From positions 1,674,001-1,738,000 of the forward strand of contig JASSUH010000001.1 in assembly GCA_031963445.1 (NCBI GenBank): 64,000 nucleotides of DNA, read 5' to 3'. The DNA is from JASSUD01 sp031963445 (GTDB taxonomy: Bacteria > Pseudomonadota > Gammaproteobacteria > Burkholderiales > Burkholderiaceae). The position numbers and the translations under genes were made by a program. Position 1 is the first letter of the stretch, and the number at the start of each line of letters is the position of its first letter. This document shows positions 9,294 through 17,125 of the stretch, piece by piece. The notes beneath the pieces were generated by a model. It was not told the DNA's origin. It saw only the letters and a program-made list of their open reading frames with translations, and did no database searches.

Positions 9294-10043
9294 ATGAATA
9301 TCGTTAATCTTGCCGCTTATCTCTTTGTTACCATCGATTCACCAGAAAAATGGCGCGCGCCTATACGTTCACGCTGCGATGAACTTGGCTTGCTCGGTAC
9401 TATTTTGCTGGCGCCTGAAGGGATTAATGTATTTGTTGCGGGTACGCGCGCTGCAGTTGACACCTTTATGGATTGGCTGCGCGAAGATCCCTTTTTTGAA
9501 GGTAAGCTGGCAGATCTGCAAGGCAAAGAAAGCTTATGCGATGAGCAGCCATTCCACCGGATGCTGGTTAAATTAAAAAAAGAAATTATCACCATGCATA
9601 TGCCAGCGATTCAGCCTGAGATGGGCCGGGCGCCTGCAGTTAGCGCACAGACTCTTAAGAAATGGCTTGATGGTGGTCAGGATGATAACGGGCGCCCAGT
9701 AGTGATGCTTGATACCCGTAATGGATTTGAGGTAGATGCCGGCACTTTTGCTGACGCGCTAGATTACCGGCTCACTAAGTTCAGTGAATTCCCCGCTGCA
9801 ATCGATGCCCATCGCGAGGATCTCGCTGATAAAACTGTCGTGTCATTCTGTACCGGAGGCATTCGCTGCGAAAAAGCCGCTTTGTATATGCAAAATATCG
9901 GTATCGAAAATGTGTACCAGCTTGAAGGCGGGATTCTTAAATATTTCGAGGAAGTCGGTCACGCACATTATGAAGGTGATTGCTTTGTATTCGATCATCG
10001 CACCGCACTAAATTCAGAGCTTGAACCAGTTGATGCAAGGTAG
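9294..10043 (+). CDS. trhO: tRNA uridine(34) hydroxylase, rhodanese family, C-terminally short
   Basis: The N-terminal half (MNIVNLAAYLFVTID, ILLAPEGINVFVAGT) and the central rhodanese domain match TrhO/YceA. Rhodanese landmarks are VVMLDTRN near residue 138 and the active-site loop FCTGGIRCEK near 184-193, whose first Cys is the expected catalytic residue. TrhO uses prephenate-derived chemistry to hydroxylate U34 in some tRNAs (5-hydroxyuridine). The family then normally continues through a short Cys-rich tail with paired CxxC motifs. Here translation stops at residue 249, right after FDHRTALNSELEPVDAR, and no other frame nearby restores the tail. The catalytic domain is complete, so activity may persist. 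Function certain by family, state of the tail unusual. Confidence 0.9.
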   Translation: MNIVNLAAYLFVTIDSPEKWRAPIRSRCDELGLLGTILLAPEGINVFVAGTRAAVDTFMDWLREDPFFEGKLADLQGKESLCDEQPFHRMLVKLKKEIITMHMPAIQPEMGRAPAVSAQTLKKWLDGGQDDNGRPVVMLDTRNGFEVDAGTFADALDYRLTKFSEFPAAIDAHREDLADKTVVSFCTGGIRCEKAALYMQNIGIENVYQLEGGILKYFEEVGHAHYEGDCFVFDHRTALNSELEPVDAR

Positions 10044-10111
10044 TGGCAGTAGAAGAGGGCGCAATAGGATGGTATGGCCTGATCATCAGGGGTAGGGTAT
10101 TGGAGGCGCTG

Positions 10112-10137
10112 CCATTTGGCAGTTCACTGCCAAATGG
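10112..10137. terminator. bidirectional hairpin between trhO and the lyase-like gene
   Basis: Perfect 12-bp arms (CCATTTGGCAGT / ACTGCCAAATGG) with a 2-base loop, centred between two converging genes. It probably ends both transcripts, although neither side has a long T-run. Confidence 0.6.
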
Positions 10138-10192
10138 AGTTGCAAGCTATCACGAAGCGTTTAGTGCCACGGAGTAGGTTAATTTCAACCTA

Positions 10193-11506
10193 TCATGCGA
10201 GCCTAATGCGGGCTAATAATTGGTTAAATGCTGCCGAGTACCAATTCTCGTTGGTTGCCGCCCCATGAGTTTTTGATCGTTGTTGCTTAACCCATAAGAA
10301 GCGAGAGTAGACATCAATTCTATCCGTGCTACCTCCTTTCATGATGCCTGCATCAGCCATCATCTGTTGGTAGGCATCAGGTCGGAACAGGGCCATGAAC
10401 ATAAAGCCGCTACGTAATCGGTTTGTGTCCGCAGAATTGCCACCGCTGGAGGTCCCATTCAAGCGCCCTGCGTAGTGCCTATTACCTAGTCTAACCACAT
10501 CCATAATCGTGTTGGCGATAGGTACGAAGTGCTTTGCGTCTATTTCATAGCGTCCACTTTGATACAGCCGGTAAAGGCCTGCTACATCAAGACTGCCGTG
10601 GTTGGAATCTTCTCCGGTTTTTTGGGGCATCGCATAACCCCAGTCATACACGAGACGATTTTTGACTTTGCGGTCTGTCACCCCATCTTTAAAAAACCAA
10701 TCAATATTTGATTGGACAATCTTATCGTAGCGCCTAACCTTATCTTTAGCATTCCCTAGTAACTCATATGCCTGGGCCAAATTGACAAATGCATAATTAA
10801 ACATCATTTGCTGATTCCACGGCACTTCCTCTCCAGGTTTGTAGGATGATTTTTTTGAGAAAAACATATGATTGTCATTCCGCTGCTGCAGCAAAGATCC
10901 CAGAATGTTTTGGTCAGTTGATTGTTCTGCTACAGCGAGGTAATGCTTGGCTTTATCAAGATAGGTCTTACCACCATCGCCAGGGGCGACTTTCTTATAG
11001 ATAGCTTTTGTTTTTAGAATTTGCTTTGCGCAATTTGCAAGGTGTCCAACAACATCGCCTTGAGCACCACCGCCTCCTTTCCAAGTGACTTGGCCATCGG
11101 CCTTTTTCTTTCCAATAGATAACAAAGCGTCACAAAACGACAGCATTTTGTTCAGAATTTCTTCTCTTGGTGCAATATCGTATACCAGTGACATGGCCTT
11201 CAGACTCTCACCACTTTTACCTTGCACCCACTCATTATCATTATTTGTGAGTTGTGGTTTTAGTGTCTTTATATAGTCAATGAACGACTGAATTTCCTCT
11301 TTTGTTACCGGGCCATCCAAGCTTTTTACCGACATCCTTTTTGGTGCCGATACCGCATTAGTAGACACATCAGTAGACTCATTAGTAGCCGTAGCTGTAT
11401 TAGTAGAAGTAGCTGTATTAGTAATTGCATTGCGTGCAGCGGGTGTGGGCGAACTGTATATCCCCATACCTCTGAGAAAAGATGGCATACAAGAAGCGTG
11501 TCGCAT
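10193..11506 (-). CDS. possible (alpha/alpha)-barrel polysaccharide-lyase-like protein
   Basis: I take the ATG at 11504-11506; a TTG two codons upstream is less likely. The protein has 437 residues. The first about 90 residues are low complexity, with a Thr/Asn/Ala repeat (TNTATSTNTATATNES) like a linker. The rest is helical, with family-like blocks: WKGGGG, MMFNYAFVNLAQAYELLG, VYDWGYAMP, EDSNHGSLDVAGLYRLY and a late SRFLWVKQ. Alternating helices with a conserved Asn-His-Gly near the middle recall alginate-lyase-type toroids, which cleave acidic polysaccharides. I cannot confirm the catalytic set, and no signal peptide is evident. A secreted effector is another option. It converges on trhO across a shared hairpin. 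Confidence 0.55.
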   Translation of the reverse strand: MRHASCMPSFLRGMGIYSSPTPAARNAITNTATSTNTATATNESTDVSTNAVSAPKRMSVKSLDGPVTKEEIQSFIDYIKTLKPQLTNNDNEWVQGKSGESLKAMSLVYDIAPREEILNKMLSFCDALLSIGKKKADGQVTWKGGGGAQGDVVGHLANCAKQILKTKAIYKKVAPGDGGKTYLDKAKHYLAVAEQSTDQNILGSLLQQRNDNHMFFSKKSSYKPGEEVPWNQQMMFNYAFVNLAQAYELLGNAKDKVRRYDKIVQSNIDWFFKDGVTDRKVKNRLVYDWGYAMPQKTGEDSNHGSLDVAGLYRLYQSGRYEIDAKHFVPIANTIMDVVRLGNRHYAGRLNGTSSGGNSADTNRLRSGFMFMALFRPDAYQQMMADAGIMKGGSTDRIDVYSRFLWVKQQRSKTHGAATNENWYSAAFNQLLARIRLA

Positions 11507-12155
11507 AAACAATCAATGTAAATTAGGTTGAAGAAGGAAATGCAATGATGGTGCTTGTGATTTAACCGTTAATCGAAGCAGCACTATTAGTACTGCAGTT
11601 CATAGTTTGTCAGAAGGTAAAAACAGGCATAGAGGCTGAGCGAAGCATCCGAAAAATATTCAAGTTAATGGATTGCTCAATTTTGTTGGACGGTTTGAGC
11701 GGGCAGGGTTGACTCAAACGAGGTGTAAGAGTTCCACTATGAAAATAGTGTCAAGGCAAAGTTCAGATGTCGCAGGGCCAGGTTAGGGTGCAAAGGAGGG
11801 CGTTAAATGCCAGATGACTGAAAGCAAGATCGGAGAGCAGCCAAAAAATTGCTCGGAACCATTGCAACCCCATTGACCTTGAGGCAATGTTGGCCAGAAA
11901 TCATATTGGAGGAGTAGGAAGTTTAAGAGACCTGGGGAAATTTCGAGGGTTTGGGCTTACATTCCCTTCTTGTGGTTGGTGGAGTTTGATGCAGCCCTTT
12001 CACATAGCCCTCTCGGTAGGTTGGCGGTGAGGCACGAACCCCAACTTAATGACAGCCGTCCTTTTTAAGGACTGTATATGCGTGCCAGAAGCGATGATTA
12101 AAAGTCAGTGATGCACATGTGCAAGTGCCCCTGTTACCTGCCACAGTTTTGGAAT
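11507..12155. other. 650-bp region without a supported gene
   Basis: No frame here has a ribosome site or recognisable product, apart from one REP-like element at 12016-12045. The sequence has many short G-rich stretches and may be the residue of a decayed gene. Confidence 0.45.
12016..12045 (+). repeat. dispersed REP-like element, copy 4 (degenerate)
   Basis: Same family as the copies at 6909 and 7074 but with GTTGGCGG instead of GTTGGGG on the left arm, so the hairpin is imperfect. Confidence 0.7.
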
Positions 12156-12629
12156 TCATTTATTCCGGGGTTTTTTTGCCGCAAGGAATATTAATAAAAA
12201 TATAGGTATTACCGTACCACCTGCAATGATTACTTGAGTATTTTTACCTGACAATCCAAAAATCAACGACACAACACCGCCCAAGAGCAATGGTGGTAGT
12301 AGCGGCTGTATCCGCCAGGAAACTTCACGTACCCGATCAAGGTTTCTTGGGGTTGGGGTACTTTGTGCTTCGAGGCTAGCAAGATCATAAGAGGGGAAGG
12401 GCGGTGCGTTTTGACTACGCTGCAGAGAGCTCCCTGCCTGCATAGATACGAAGCTCTCTCGAGAGTTTTGGTGCCCACCATGAGAACGGGGTGGTGCTGC
12501 TGGTAAATTTACCAATGGAGAAGAGAGTAAGAGGGGGGCGCTTTGACTATGCTGCAGAGGCGGTCTACTACTATTTGGCAAAGGTATGGTCATGCTAGCT
12601 GACCTTGTGTGAGTAAGATTAATACTCAT
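12156..12629 (-). CDS. small Ser/Pro-rich protein with two C-terminal membrane helices
   Basis: Start ATG at 12627-12629, preceded by GGAGATAGAG, a good ribosome site. The protein has 157 residues. The first about 100 are Ser-, Pro- and Gln-rich and contain an imperfect internal repeat (LQHSQSAPLLLSSPLVNL against LQRSQNAPPFPSYDLASL). Two hydrophobic helices follow near residues 107-125 and 132-150, and a basic tail ends it. A C-terminal hairpin of helices behind a disordered head is the layout of many membrane-inserted effectors, but I recognise no family. A shortened relative of the head lies at 30905, and both are preceded by the same 72-bp upstream block, so this is a small paralogous family. 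Confidence 0.7.
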   Translation of the reverse strand: MSINLTHTRSASMTIPLPNSSRPPLQHSQSAPLLLSSPLVNLPAAPPRSHGGHQNSRESFVSMQAGSSLQRSQNAPPFPSYDLASLEAQSTPTPRNLDRVREVSWRIQPLLPPLLLGGVVSLIFGLSGKNTQVIIAGGTVIPIFLLIFLAAKKPRNK

Positions 12630-12748
12630 CTCTATCTCCGGTGCACAGAATTTATGCTGATGATAATAGTACTTAGATTGGATACTGCTTCAGTGCGAAA
12701 CACTGTGGCATCCAATGTATAACCAGCAAGTAACGCATTTACCGGTAC

Positions 12749-12820
12749 ATAATAAAGACTAACAAGAAGTATGAAATGAGAAATATCAGAAAAAAGGCGT
12801 TATATAGCGAAGCCTATATT
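12749..12820 (-). promoter_or_regulatory. 72-bp conserved upstream block, copy A
   Basis: By eye, its reverse complement is identical over all 72 bases to 30817-30888. It lies about 120 bases upstream of the Ser/Pro-rich gene. The other copy lies 16 bases before a relative of that gene, so the block probably carries the promoter or was duplicated with it. It contains AT-rich runs such as TATATAACGCC. Confidence 0.75.
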
Positions 12821-12858
12821 CGAGCTTTGCACTCTTTCTGACGGAGTAATGTACTGCG

Positions 12859-13944
12859 CTACGGATAGTCTGGGTAGCCACTTAGTGTGCCGCAATGGAG
12901 GCAGGCGAACACAAAGATCGAGAGATTACGTTCGCGGTTCGTAGTACATAACACTTTATTCCAGATTTCGTCGTCTTTTAATCCTATTTGCTCTCGGATC
13001 GACTGCATAAAGTCCCGAGCCGCTTCTGTTTCCAGCAGGGACTTGTCGATATCACCAATGTCACCTAAAAATCGGCAAGCATTCCCACAATGCGCTAACC
13101 ACGGTCCTTGCTGGAAGGAGACGAATCCCGGCGTGCGCTCTGCCACCTCGCTAACCACTTCTCTCGATATCTCTCCCGTGCCAATGAAATTTGAGTCGTT
13201 GAATTCGCCCTCGAATTTGGCAGCCGCTGAACCGTCCGCAATACACCAGGGACAGAAATGCGGTTCGTCTACATCGCTATAAAAAAAATGGCCACAATAG
13301 ATATATTCGCTCGATTCTTCACAGCACTCGCAATTCGCATAGGATCTCTCAAACACATCTGATACATACGGATTGGCGTAGTAGCGGAAGATCGGTAAGG
13401 AGCGCCTGACGTCAGGCGATATCAGCTCGGCTGCGCGGCTTTGATCCATGGCGGGTTTGCATACCTCTGGCGCAAACGAATTAGCGGAGTACCGGAAGTT
13501 TGGATCCATGGCGGTCTTGAGATTGGCTGCATATGGATGCCATTCTCCATCACTCATATAAAATTGAAAAATTTCCTCTCCAATTTCTCCTGTATGCGCA
13601 TCGCGCTTTATGAACAAACTTTGCCAAGTGTTATGCACGCGAAGGCCGCGCGCGACACAGATACCATTACGCGGAAACCGAGGGCTTCGCTTCAAATTGT
13701 AGGATGTAAAATGCAAAATATCGTATGCCGTTTTCTTCCTCCGTTTCCGATCGCTAACATCAAATACCGGATGCAATTCCCACTCGTCGCGGTGTCCGAA
13801 TAGGCCTCCATTGCTTATCATATAGCAAGCGCGAAGAATCGATGGTAGAGGCGCGCCCAGTTTCTCTTCCAGCCGCTCGAGAGCAGCAGCCGGTGCCGGG
13901 GGATAGAGCGTATTTTTTTGCTTTGTTATCTCTGGGGTCGTCAT
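12859..13944 (-). CDS. SMI1/KNR4 - CbrC fusion, putative immunity-type protein
   Basis: A 361-residue protein. Residues 10-60 match the SMI1/KNR4 fold used by many toxin-immunity proteins (LERLEEKLGAPLPSIL, then YMISNGGLFG). From about residue 180 it is a CbrC (UPF0167) domain: PIFRYYANP, a Cys-x-x-Cys pair in NCECCEESSEYIYCG, and CPWCIADGSAA. CbrC proteins are linked to colicin E2 tolerance in E. coli. The extra N-terminal SMI1/KNR4 part suggests a polymorphic-toxin immunity role. The ATG overlaps the TGA that ends the IS3 transposase remnant (ATGA), so the IS sits directly upstream and may drive expression or have cut off a longer N-terminus. Domains clear, target unknown. Confidence 0.8.
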   Translation of the reverse strand: MTTPEITKQKNTLYPPAPAAALERLEEKLGAPLPSILRACYMISNGGLFGHRDEWELHPVFDVSDRKRRKKTAYDILHFTSYNLKRSPRFPRNGICVARGLRVHNTWQSLFIKRDAHTGEIGEEIFQFYMSDGEWHPYAANLKTAMDPNFRYSANSFAPEVCKPAMDQSRAAELISPDVRRSLPIFRYYANPYVSDVFERSYANCECCEESSEYIYCGHFFYSDVDEPHFCPWCIADGSAAAKFEGEFNDSNFIGTGEISREVVSEVAERTPGFVSFQQGPWLAHCGNACRFLGDIGDIDKSLLETEAARDFMQSIREQIGLKDDEIWNKVLCTTNRERNLSIFVFACLHCGTLSGYPDYP

Positions 13945-14171
13945 ATATCTGCGGGTTTAAATTGATAGTTGGCGGCAAACTCAGTTGGGGTTGAGTATCC
14001 AATGGCACTGTGAGGTCGGATGGAATTGTAATCTTGCCGCCAGTGTTCTATCAGCGTACGCGCCTCATGTAAATTCAAAAACCAATGGTCATTGAGGCAC
14101 TCATCTCGAAATCGCCCGTTAAAGCTTTCAATATAGGCGTTCTGAGTTGGCTTGCCAGGTTGGGTAAAAAC
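13941..14171 (-). mobile_element. IS3-family transposase, 3' remnant
   Basis: The minus frame reads TQPGKPTQNAYIESFNG, then the late DDE motif region RFRDECLNDHWF, and RPHSAIGYSTPTEFA near the end. This is the C-terminal third of an IS3 OrfB with the catalytic Glu inside YIESFNG. The rest of the element is missing. Confidence 0.85.
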
Positions 14172-14671
14172 ATAATAATGCGACCATTTCCTGCAGCGCT
14201 GCGTACATCGCGGATTTCTTGAATCAGCTCACAAAGCTGAGCCCGAGTTTCAAAGTTTCGTCTGAATATATTTATCATTTATTTTCTCCGATTTATTGAA
14301 ACTCTATATTTGTAGTCAATTTCCATCAAAACGATTAATGGTGTTCATAACTATAGAAAATTAAGATATAAATGCATTCTTAAAAAGCATGCTGCGCACT
14401 ATGGAAAATAGTGCGCAGCATCGCTATAAAATGCCACGGGTCTGCCATATTTCTCTAAATAGGCAAAGCAGATCTGGCCACATCGGATGTACATTCCACA
14501 CCGCAAAACATTTTTGCACCTGCTTCCACATCAAAAAGTGGAAGCCCTTAACTGTCCGCGAAAATGGGTTAACTCCAATACATGCGTACACATCTCGTTT
14601 TTACCATAGGAACAGCGGGGCCTATCAGACCATTGCACGCCGAAGCGTGCCATTAATAAAAGGAGATTCTC
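14172..14671. other. junction region between IS3 remnant and GC-rich block
   Basis: From 14172 to 14278 a minus frame (start MINIFRRNFETRAQLCEL) may be another transposon fragment, which I cannot name. AT-rich sequence follows to about 14385. From the hairpin at 14389 onward the base composition rises and the sequence leads into the BCCT gene, so the left edge of the transferred block is probably near 14380. Confidence 0.5.
14389..14421. terminator. 14-bp perfect hairpin at the left edge of the GC-rich block
   Basis: Arms ATGCTGCGCACTAT / ATAGTGCGCAGCAT with loop GGAAA. On the minus strand it is followed by GCTTTTTAAG, so it reads as an intrinsic terminator for leftward transcription. No gene now reads into it from the right, so it may have come with the block. 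Confidence 0.6.
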
Positions 14672-16342
14672 GTGGGTAAAAACCCTGTAGACGATCTATC
14701 AGGACAATCCCAGTCAACCGGCATAGAGGGGATACCAGCCCCAAGCGGCAAAGCCAACCTTATCGATACCGACTACGTTATCGGGCAGGACAATATCCGA
14801 GGTCAGTTCTCTTTTTCCCTGGATATTCACGGTAAAGTTTTCATCATCTCCGCGGCTACTATTCTACTGTTCGTCATCGTGACGCTTGCACTGCAGAATG
14901 AAGTCGAACCGCTTTTCAGCGCCATGCGCAGTTGGTTGACTGAGCATCTGGCCTGGTTCTTCATGAGTGTCGCCAATATCTTTGTGGTGTTATGTCTGGC
15001 GCTGATTGTCTCGTCACTGGGCAAGGTTCGATTGGGCGGCAGGGATGCCACGCCGGATTATTCGTACCTGGGCTGGCTCTCCATGCTGTTTGCCGCAGGG
15101 ATGGGCATTGGCCTGATGTTCTACGGCGTGGCAGAACCCATGTCCCATTACTCTGCGGCGATGGGAGGTGTCACCCTCGACGCCGCCGGGGCGCGTACCG
15201 ACTGGGCCCCTCTGGACGGCGCAGCGGGCAACATGAAAGCCTCCGCCGACCTGGCCATGGCCGCGACGATCTTCCACTGGGGCCTGCACCCTTGGGCCAT
15301 ATATGCCATCGTTGGGTTATCCTTGGCTCTGTTTTCCTTCAACAAAGGCTTGCCGCTTTCGATACGCTCGATCTTTTACCCAATGCTGGGTGAGCGCGTC
15401 TGGGGATGGCCCGGCCACCTCATCGACATCCTGGCGGTATTCGCCACGTTGTTCGGGCTGGCGACTTCGCTGGGCATCGGTGCCGAGCAGGCCGCAGCGG
15501 GGATCGAACACCTGTTTGGCATTCAATCTACCAACGTGAGCAAAGTCGTGCTGATCATCGGCATCACCCTGATTGCCCTTTGGTCGGTGCTCGCTGGGCT
15601 GGAGAAGGGCGTCAAGCTGCTTTCCGAAATCAACATGGGCCTGGCGCTGTTGCTGCTATTGTTCATTATTGTGGTTGGGCCAACTCTGGCTATCCTCACC
15701 GGCTTCTTCAAGAATCTGGTGACCTATGCCGAATATTTACCGGCGCTTTCCAACCCCTTTGGTCGTACAGATACCAAGTTCACCCAAGGCTGGACGGCGT
15801 TCTACTGGGCCTGGTGGCTCAGTTGGTCGCCTTTTGTAGGCATGTTCATTGCCCGTGTCAGCCGTGGCCGTACCGTCCGCGAGTTTTTGATAACGGTTCT
15901 GTTGGTGCCTTCGCTGGTGTCGGTATTGTGGATGACTACCTTTGGCGGAACCGCCATCGACCAGACCGCCCTCCAGGGTCTCAGCGAGGTCAAGGATGCG
16001 GTGTTGGAGCTCAAGCTGTTTGCCATGCTCGAAGGGCTCCCGCTTAAGGAAATCACGTCATTGCTCGGTATCGTGCTGGTGATGGTATTTTTCATCACCT
16101 CTTCGGATTCCGGCTCCCTGGTCATCGATACGATCACCGCCGGCGGCAAGGTCGATGCGCCCATTCCACAGCGTGTCTTCTGGGCCATTATCGGAGGGGT
16201 GATTGCTATTGCCCTGTTGTTGGGCGGAGGTTTGATCGCGTTGCAAGCCATGGCGGTTTCCACGGGTTTACCGTTTGCCATTGTCTTGCTGCTGGGCTGT
16301 ATTTCGCTGGTCAAGGGATTGATGTCTGAACCGCGAGCCTGA
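14672..16342 (+). CDS. BCCT-family betaine/choline/carnitine transporter
   Basis: A 556-residue membrane protein starting with GTG at 14672, preceded by AAGGAGATTCTC, a strong ribosome site. The BCCT signature is clear: AAGMGIGLMFYGVAEP near residues 146-161 and the Trp-rich segment FYWAWWLSWSPFVGMF near 377-392. About twelve hydrophobic helices fit the family. BCCT carriers import quaternary amines such as betaine, choline or carnitine, coupled to sodium or protons. The tail after the last helix is short, unlike the long regulatory tail of BetT-type choline carriers, so substrate and osmotic gating are uncertain. Codon use and GC are much higher than in the flanking genes, and a Pseudomonas-type REP hairpin follows, pointing to transfer from Pseudomonas. 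Confidence 0.92.
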   Translation: MGKNPVDDLSGQSQSTGIEGIPAPSGKANLIDTDYVIGQDNIRGQFSFSLDIHGKVFIISAATILLFVIVTLALQNEVEPLFSAMRSWLTEHLAWFFMSVANIFVVLCLALIVSSLGKVRLGGRDATPDYSYLGWLSMLFAAGMGIGLMFYGVAEPMSHYSAAMGGVTLDAAGARTDWAPLDGAAGNMKASADLAMAATIFHWGLHPWAIYAIVGLSLALFSFNKGLPLSIRSIFYPMLGERVWGWPGHLIDILAVFATLFGLATSLGIGAEQAAAGIEHLFGIQSTNVSKVVLIIGITLIALWSVLAGLEKGVKLLSEINMGLALLLLLFIIVVGPTLAILTGFFKNLVTYAEYLPALSNPFGRTDTKFTQGWTAFYWAWWLSWSPFVGMFIARVSRGRTVREFLITVLLVPSLVSVLWMTTFGGTAIDQTALQGLSEVKDAVLELKLFAMLEGLPLKEITSLLGIVLVMVFFITSSDSGSLVIDTITAGGKVDAPIPQRVFWAIIGGVIAIALLLGGGLIALQAMAVSTGLPFAIVLLLGCISLVKGLMSEPRA

Positions 16343-16365
16343 CCTGCTAGTAAAGCGTTAACCCC

Positions 16366-16399
16366 ATTGTGGCGAGGGAGCGTGTTCCCTCGCCACAAT
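16366..16399. repeat. Pseudomonas-type REP hairpin
   Basis: Perfect 14-bp arms (ATTGTGGCGAGGGA / TCCCTCGCCACAAT) around GCGTGT. The core GTGGCGAGGGAGC is typical of REP elements of the Pseudomonas fluorescens group. It lies between the converging transporter and exonuclease genes and probably ends transcription for both. Confidence 0.85.
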
Positions 16400-16405
16400 G
16401 TCATT

Positions 16406-17125
16406 TCAATCCCACAATTGCCTGATAGCGATGGATGGGCTGTAATGAGTGGCTATTTGTGCTTGCAGCAGCTCCGCGGTGGCCAGGGCATCGGTCAAGG
16501 CATGATGGGCGTGATAGGGTGGTAGATGGTAGCGCACGCGACTGTCCGCCAGCCGGATAGAGGCAGGGGAGCGCCGAAATAGCCGGTAAAGCCAACCGCG
16601 ATCACCGCAGACCTGCCGCGCCTCCAATTGCATGGTGTCAATCACCGGGAAATGCAGGCCTTCCCCGAAGTGGTGGCGTAACGCCTGATCTAGAAAGTTG
16701 CGCTCAATGGCTCGGTAATGCACGACCATGATTTTCCCTTCCATTGTCTCCAGCACTTTTTTCATGACGTCCGGCAACCGAGGTGCATGGCGGACGTCGG
16801 CGTGGGTAATGCGGTGAAACGTCACCGATTCATGACTCAGCTGCGAAGGCTTGATCACCCAATACAAGGCTTCGCCACAGCGTATCCGCTTCAAGGTGAA
16901 AGGCAGCAGGCCGATACTGACGATACTGTCGGTGAGCGCATTCAAACCGGTGGTTTCCAGGTCCATGGCCAGCAGTTCTACCTGCTCCAGCGGGGTCTGG
17001 GCGCTGATGACGCCAGCCTGATAGAAACGCTGCAGCAGGGGGTGCCGGGCTTGCTGCGCCAGTAGCTTGAAGCGTGCCGCCCAGTCTAGAGTTTCCTGCC
17101 CCTTCGGGGCCTGCGGGTTGTTCAT
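16406..17125 (-). CDS. DnaQ-like 3'-5' exonuclease (DEDDh)
   Basis: 239 residues. Exonuclease motif I is AMDLETTGLN near residue 53, with the two catalytic acids. Further motifs lie in the middle (VVHYRAIERNFLDQAL) and at YHAHHALTDALATAEL near 205-220, with the late His and Asp of the DEDDh class. This is the fold of the polymerase III epsilon subunit. In Pseudomonas, genes of this type sit directly downstream of a cNMP/CBS/DUF294 gene, as here. The ATG overlaps the TGA of that upstream gene (ATGA), so the two are translationally coupled. The substrate is unknown; nuclease activity in repair or signalling has been suggested for the pair only from context. Confidence 0.9.
   Translation of the reverse strand: MNNPQAPKGQETLDWAARFKLLAQQARHPLLQRFYQAGVISAQTPLEQVELLAMDLETTGLNALTDSIVSIGLLPFTLKRIRCGEALYWVIKPSQLSHESVTFHRITHADVRHAPRLPDVMKKVLETMEGKIMVVHYRAIERNFLDQALRHHFGEGLHFPVIDTMQLEARQVCGDRGWLYRLFRRSPASIRLADSRVRYHLPPYHAHHALTDALATAELLQAQIATHYSPSIAIRQLWD

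Noticed and set aside
14992..16404. Long alternative frames on both strands of the BCCT gene
   Set aside because: They are shadows caused by high GC; the transporter frame alone has a ribosome site and family motifs.
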